A DNA stretch of 9,355 nt from CAYQQU01 sp964419545 (GTDB lineage: Bacteria > Bacteroidota > Bacteroidia > Chitinophagales > Saprospiraceae), in contig CAYQQU010000122.1 of assembly GCA_964419545.1 (NCBI GenBank), forward strand, positions 1 to 9,355, written 5' to 3'. This document shows, one piece after another, positions 6,262 to 9,355 of this stretch. The position numbers and the translations under genes were made by a program. The notes below the pieces were generated by a model, which saw nothing but the letters and a program-made list of their open reading frames with translations, ran no database searches and was not told the origin of the DNA. Each line of letters starts with the position of its first letter. Position 1 is the first letter of the stretch.

Positions 6262-8259
6262 ATGAGGAGGAAACAGTACGCGCGACTTTGCGCCGCCGTG
6301 ATCGGAATGAGTTGCCTTTTTTCTTTCGCCGCCCTGGCGCAATCGCGAATAGATAGCCTGGAGAAACAACTCGAACAGGCCCGGGCGGACACCAGCCGGG
6401 TGAACCTGCTCATCGCATTATCCGTCGCTTCCCGGCCCGACAACATCAACCGGGCCATCGCCTATGCCGAAGAAGCCCTCAGCCTCGCCGAGCGCCTCCG
6501 GTTCTGGAAAGGACAGATCGACGCCCGCCTCCGCCTGGCTTCCCACGTCCATCACCGCGGTAACTTTTCCAGGGCCCGAAACCTCCTGCTGGCCGCCGCC
6601 GATATCACCCAGAAACAACTGGACGGCTACAAACTGGCCGATATTCACCTGGACCTGGGCATGACCTACCGCCGGCTCTCTATGGTCGATTCGGCCTTCT
6701 ATTACTTCACGCTCGCGGAATCAGGCTACGAAGCATCGGGCAACCGCGACGGCCTGTCCAAAGTATTCATCAACTTCGGGCGCCTCTATCTGGAAGTGAC
6801 GCGGGAATTTGACAAAGCCGAGACTTTCCTCCTCCGGGCCCGGGAATTCATCGGGCCCCAAGGCGATCGCATGGACCGGGGATTCGTGCTTTACCTGCTG
6901 GCCAATCTCTATTTCGAAACCGAGCAGTACGATCGCTACTACGAGATCGAACAAGACTGGGTAGCTTTCCAGCGCGAAAAAGGAGCGTTCACCCGCCGGA
7001 TCGCCTTCGACCGCGCACACACCTCCCTCTTCTACATGTTCTCGCGCGACACCCTGGCGTCCCTCCGAAAGTTGCGGCGCGCCGTAGAGCAGATGGGGCC
7101 GGAAGAAAATCCTTATCTGCTGGCCTGGCTTAAGGAAGATGTGGGCAAGATCTATCATTCCTTGGGGCAATACGACATTGCCGAATCCTATCTGCTGAAC
7201 GCAGAAGCCATGTTTCGCGAACAAAAAGAGTCTTTTCGACGCTCCCGCGTGCTCGCCGCCTTGTATAAACTGTACAAACAGCAAGGCCGCTACGCCGCAG
7301 CCCTCGGCTACCTGGAAGCCTGCCAACAACTTGCCGACAGCCTGCAGGCCGTCGATATGCGTCAGCACCTCAACGAACTGGAAGTCGCCTACGAAACCGA
7401 AAAAAAAGAACAAGCCCTTCGGTTCCGCGAACTGGAACTCCAGCAGAAAACCCTGGAGCGCAACCTGCTGCTGGGAAGCTCCCTGCTGCTCGGCCTCCTG
7501 GCCCTCTCCATCTTCCTCGGGCTGCGCACCCGCCTGCGGCTGTCTACCCAGGAACGACGACTCCAGGAACAGCAGATCCGGCAGCTCAAACAGGAAAAAC
7601 GCCTGACTACCTTCAACGCCATGATTGACGGCCAGGAAAAAGAAAGGTTGCGCATCGCCCGCGACCTCCACGACAGCCTGGGCGGACTGCTCACTACCGT
7701 GAAAGCCTATTTCGGCTCCCTGACCCAGCACGATTTCGGCAAAGACCAACCCGATTTGCTGGAACAAACCAATCACCTCATCGACGAGGCGTGTACCGAA
7801 GTGCGGCGCATCTCCCACAATATGATGCCGAGCGCCCTCGCCCGCGCCGACCTGGCCGGCGCATTGGAGGATCTTGCCTTCAACCTCCGCCGCCAGGGCC
7901 TCAATTGTGACCTGGAACTCAACCGGTTCGATCCCCAATCCCTTTCTGCCGCCCAACAGGTGATGATCTATCGCATCGTCCAGGAACTGGCGCATAATGT
8001 CGTGAAACACGCCCGTGCAGAAAACCTGCTTATTCAGTTTTTGCCCCACGGCGACGAACTGACCCTGATCGTGGAAGATGACGGGGTCGGCTTCGATCCC
8101 CAAAAGCTGCAACAGGCAGAAGGCATCGGCATCCGCAATATCCGCTCGCGGGTCGAATTCCTGAACGGCGAGATCGAATGGGATCCGGCGCCCGGGCATG
8201 GCGCTACCGTCAATCTCCGCATTCCCGTGTCTGCGGACAAACTAGTGACCAACACATGA
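6262..8259 (+). CDS. TPR-containing sensor histidine kinase, NarL/HisKA_3 class
   Basis: A 665-residue membrane sensor kinase that would autophosphorylate on histidine and pass the phosphate to the downstream regulator. Order of parts: signal peptide (1-26, cleavage after SFAALA); a helical, periplasmic region (~30-360) with tetratricopeptide-like repeats (for example 64-80, 126-158, 165-197, 287-319, 332-362); a coiled coil (~365-400); one membrane segment (about 401-420, NLLLGSSLLLGLLALSIFLG); a second coiled coil (425-458); the HisKA_3 dimerisation domain with RIARDLHDSLGG (464-475), phospho-acceptor His470; and an HATPase_c domain with N box ELAHNVVKHA (575-584, Asn579), G1 box DDGVGF (606-611), GIGIRN (621-626) and GHGATV (645-650). 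All key residues are present, so it should be active. The 3' end overlaps the regulator by ATGA. The signal is unknown; TPRs suggest a protein or peptide partner. Confidence 0.95.
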   Translation: MRRKQYARLCAAVIGMSCLFSFAALAQSRIDSLEKQLEQARADTSRVNLLIALSVASRPDNINRAIAYAEEALSLAERLRFWKGQIDARLRLASHVHHRGNFSRARNLLLAAADITQKQLDGYKLADIHLDLGMTYRRLSMVDSAFYYFTLAESGYEASGNRDGLSKVFINFGRLYLEVTREFDKAETFLLRAREFIGPQGDRMDRGFVLYLLANLYFETEQYDRYYEIEQDWVAFQREKGAFTRRIAFDRAHTSLFYMFSRDTLASLRKLRRAVEQMGPEENPYLLAWLKEDVGKIYHSLGQYDIAESYLLNAEAMFREQKESFRRSRVLAALYKLYKQQGRYAAALGYLEACQQLADSLQAVDMRQHLNELEVAYETEKKEQALRFRELELQQKTLERNLLLGSSLLLGLLALSIFLGLRTRLRLSTQERRLQEQQIRQLKQEKRLTTFNAMIDGQEKERLRIARDLHDSLGGLLTTVKAYFGSLTQHDFGKDQPDLLEQTNHLIDEACTEVRRISHNMMPSALARADLAGALEDLAFNLRRQGLNCDLELNRFDPQSLSAAQQVMIYRIVQELAHNVVKHARAENLLIQFLPHGDELTLIVEDDGVGFDPQKLQQAEGIGIRNIRSRVEFLNGEIEWDPAPGHGATVNLRIPVSADKLVTNT

Positions 8260-8927
8260 GCGACGATCCTATCATCACCGTTTTTATCGCCGACGATCAC
8301 CAGCTGGTTATCGACGGCCTGAAGCTGATGCTCTCCCAGGCTCCGGATCTGCAATTCGTGGGCGCCGCGCCAAACGGGCGGGAGGTGCTGCGACAGATGG
8401 AACGGCAAACCGTCGATGTGCTGCTGCTCGACATCAATATGCCGGAACTGAACGGCCTGGAAACCTGCCGGTTGATGCAGGAAAAATTTCCCGCAGTGAA
8501 GATCATTGCCTTATCCATGCTGCAGGAAGCCGGTATGATCCGCCAGATGTTGAAAAACGGCGCGATGGGATACCTGCACAAAAACGCCGGGCAGGAAGAA
8601 GTGCTTGAGGCGATCCGCGTAGTGCATCGCGGTGAAAAATTCTATAGCGAAGCAGTTAAAGAAATCGTACTCGACAGCCTGGCCGGGCCCGACAAGCGCC
8701 GGCAGGCGGCCAACCCGTTCCCCCGCCTGTCTCGCCGGGAAAAACAAGTGCTCGCCCTGATCGTCGAAGAGTTTACCACGCAGGAAATTGCCGACCGGCT
8801 CCATATCAGTTTCGGCACCGTCGAGACGCACCGCCGCAACCTCCTCATCAAGCTGGGCGCCCGCAATACCGCCGGGCTGGTGCGCGCCTGCCTGGAGTAT
8901 CAGCTTTTGGATGACTCAAATGACTGA
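8256..8927 (+). CDS. LuxR/NarL-family response regulator
   Basis: A 223-residue DNA-binding response regulator. The receiver domain (about 6-125) has the acidic pair Asp13/Asp14 (IADDHQ), the phosphorylation site Asp59 (LLLDINMPELNG), Ser87 and Lys109 (YLHKNA), all the residues needed for phosphotransfer. The C-terminal LuxR-type helix-turn-helix (about 155-220) reads LSRREKQVLALI, then TTQEIADRLHISFGTVETHR (174-193) and LGARNTAGLV (200-209). The start at 8256 gives an ATGA overlap with the kinase stop, indicating coupled translation and a dedicated kinase partner; the frame is open further upstream only inside the kinase gene. Target genes are unknown. Downstream come only rRNA promoter-like sequences. 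Confidence 0.95.
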   Translation: MSDDPIITVFIADDHQLVIDGLKLMLSQAPDLQFVGAAPNGREVLRQMERQTVDVLLLDINMPELNGLETCRLMQEKFPAVKIIALSMLQEAGMIRQMLKNGAMGYLHKNAGQEEVLEAIRVVHRGEKFYSEAVKEIVLDSLAGPDKRRQAANPFPRLSRREKQVLALIVEEFTTQEIADRLHISFGTVETHRRNLLIKLGARNTAGLVRACLEYQLLDDSND

Positions 8928-8956
8928 TCATCAGTTAGTTGGATTTTTTGCCCAGG

Positions 8957-8972
8957 TTTTTTTTAAAAAAAA
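8957..8972. other. T8A8 tract upstream of rRNA promoter P1
   Basis: Eight T followed by eight A form a 16-base self-complementary tract whose right edge is 11 bases before the -33 box of P1. The position is that expected for an UP-like element contacting the RNA polymerase alpha subunits. It might also contribute to ending transcripts of the response regulator gene 30 bases upstream, but a T8A8 without GC stem is a poor intrinsic terminator. Confidence 0.35.
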
Positions 8973-8983
8973 GGCCCGGAGTA

Positions 8984-9014
8984 TTGTCGCTTTTCCAGGA
9001 GTCGCTTACATTTG
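8984..9014 (+). promoter_or_regulatory. Candidate stable-RNA promoter P1
   Basis: TTG (8984-8986), 20 bases, TACATTTG (9007-9014). This is a full match to the Bacteroidota housekeeping promoter pattern (TTG, 19-21 nt, TAnnTTTG). The following GCATCCGCTT is shared with P2. With an AT tract just upstream and no gene downstream in the window, it fits the first of two tandem rRNA operon promoters. Confidence 0.7.
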
Positions 9015-9077
9015 CATCCGCTTCCGAAAGGGAGGCGCCGCGGAAAAAAAGATTTTTAAATTTTATTCGCGAAACGC

Positions 9078-9108
9078 TTGGAAATAAAAAAACGGATGCC
9101 TAAATTTG
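9078..9108 (+). promoter_or_regulatory. Candidate stable-RNA promoter P2
   Basis: TTG (9078-9080), exactly 20 bases, TAAATTTG (9101-9108): the same layout as P1, 94 bases downstream. An AT-rich stretch (about 9043-9067) precedes it as it does P1. The region TA(C/A)ATTTGCATCCGCTT is repeated at both promoters with a single difference (9007-9023 and 9101-9117). Its -7 box lies inside the loop of a hairpin described separately. Confidence 0.72.
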
Positions 9109-9114
9109 CATCCG
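9093..9114. repeat. Hairpin enclosing the P2 -7 box
   Basis: CGGATGC (9093-9099) is the exact complement of GCATCCG (9108-9114), with 8 bases (CTAAATTT) between. The loop holds nearly the whole -7 box of P2. RNA made from P1 would fold here; RNA starting at P2 would contain at most part of the right arm. Confidence 0.5.
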
Positions 9115-9117
9115 CTT

Positions 9118-9355
9118 AAGAAAGGCGATACGACTTTCCCACTCTGAAAAAAGCCATTTTAAGAGGTTAGGATCGGGAAAAGCCCGATGATCGAGCAAAG
9201 AAGCAGATTGTTTCTGAAAGATGATGCTCGCTCCTGATGGCGGGAAAGTCTGACAAAAAGTCGGAAAATAAACCGAAGAATAAGATTGCCGTGATTTTTC
9301 AGGGACGGAGTTGTTCCGGGAAGAATCCGGTGATCGAAGAGTTCATTGACACTGT
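9118..9355 (+). other. Probable rRNA operon leader (upstream of 16S)
   Basis: No credible protein frame is present after P2. The region is purine-rich and structured. GACTTTCCC (9132-9140) is the exact complement of GGGAAAGTC (9242-9250), a 9-base long-range stem. ATCGGG (9172-9177) pairs with CCCGAT (9183-9188) across a 5-base loop. It ends with a boxA-like sequence at the window edge. Tandem strong promoters, an untranslated structured leader and a boxA-like element together fit the start of an rrn operon. The 16S gene itself is not in the window, so the assignment is inferred; a tRNA cluster or another stable RNA is possible. Confidence 0.6.
9341..9353 (+). promoter_or_regulatory. boxA-like antitermination element
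   Basis: GTTCATTGACACT resembles the boxA antitermination signal (core TGCTCTTTAACA in E. coli) and the GTTCTTTGACAT sequence found before 16S rRNA in many Bacteroidota. It would bind NusB/NusE (S10) on nascent pre-rRNA. It differs from the usual phylum sequence at one core position (CATTGACA instead of CTTTGACA). Confidence 0.5.

Noticed and set aside
6124..6369. 82-codon N-terminal extension of serC to an ATG at 6369
   Set aside because: It would overlap the start of the divergent kinase gene and cover the intergenic promoter region; the conserved SerC opening starts at 6123.
6721..8199. 492-codon open frame on the minus strand opposite the kinase
   Set aside because: Antisense shadow of the histidine kinase, rich in Phe/Gln/Gly with no domain; the kinase motifs on the plus strand are unambiguous.
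8788..9087. 99-codon open frame over the end of the regulator and the P1 region
   Set aside because: It overlaps the response regulator in another frame, and the tail crosses the promoter with low-complexity Lys/Phe content.
1..9355. CRISPR array, tRNA gene, insertion sequence or phage element
   Set aside because: I looked for regularly spaced repeats, tRNA cloverleaf arms, transposase motifs and flanking terminal repeats and saw none.

Overview
The window most likely comes from a moderately GC-rich member of the Bacteroidota, with a Saprospiria/Lewinella-like flavour. The basis is: promoter elements of the Bacteroidota type (TTG, about 20 nt, TAnnTTTG), A-rich leaders with almost no Shine-Dalgarno sequences, a TlpA-type lipoprotein with a long N-terminal domain, a periplasmic-TPR NarL-type histidine kinase, a DUF6364/PIN toxin-antitoxin pair and a PD-(D/E)XK-linked AAA-ATPase-like gene. 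The genus cannot be named from sequence alone.

Left part (1-2280) is accessory in character. About 510 bases without a convincing gene are followed by an AAA-ATPase-like gene on the plus strand. Its 3' part is decayed: there is an internal deletion, a frameshift and loss of the C-terminal nuclease domain. Abutting the broken 3' end, on the minus strand, is a two-gene toxin-antitoxin module (DUF6364-like antitoxin, then PIN-domain toxin, 11-bp overlap) with its own promoter-like sequence and a nested palindrome upstream.

Middle part (2281-6123). A minus-strand pair encodes a thioredoxin-fold (TlpA-like) lipoprotein and then a YgjP/SprT-like zinc metallopeptidase, joined by a TAATG stop/start overlap. 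A 160-bp divergent region separates them from a small plus-strand lipoprotein of unknown function. That gene converges, with a 9-bp gap, on serC (phosphoserine aminotransferase, serine and PLP biosynthesis) on the minus strand.

Right part (6124-9355). A compact divergent region carrying symmetrical sequence elements lies between serC and a plus-strand two-component operon. The operon holds a TPR-containing membrane histidine kinase of the NarL/HisKA_3 class and a LuxR/NarL-type response regulator, overlapping by ATGA. After the regulator there are no protein genes. The last ~430 bases look like the upstream region of a ribosomal RNA operon: two tandem promoters with the same TTG-N20-TA(C/A)ATTTG layout and the same initially transcribed sequence, then a structured leader ending in a boxA-like sequence at the window edge. 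The 16S gene itself would start just outside the window.

I do not see a convincing undescribed defence or mobile system. The most notable items are the tandem rRNA promoters with a hairpin folded over the second -7 box, the broken AAA-ATPase gene directly beside a toxin-antitoxin module, and the translationally coupled TlpA/metallopeptidase pair.
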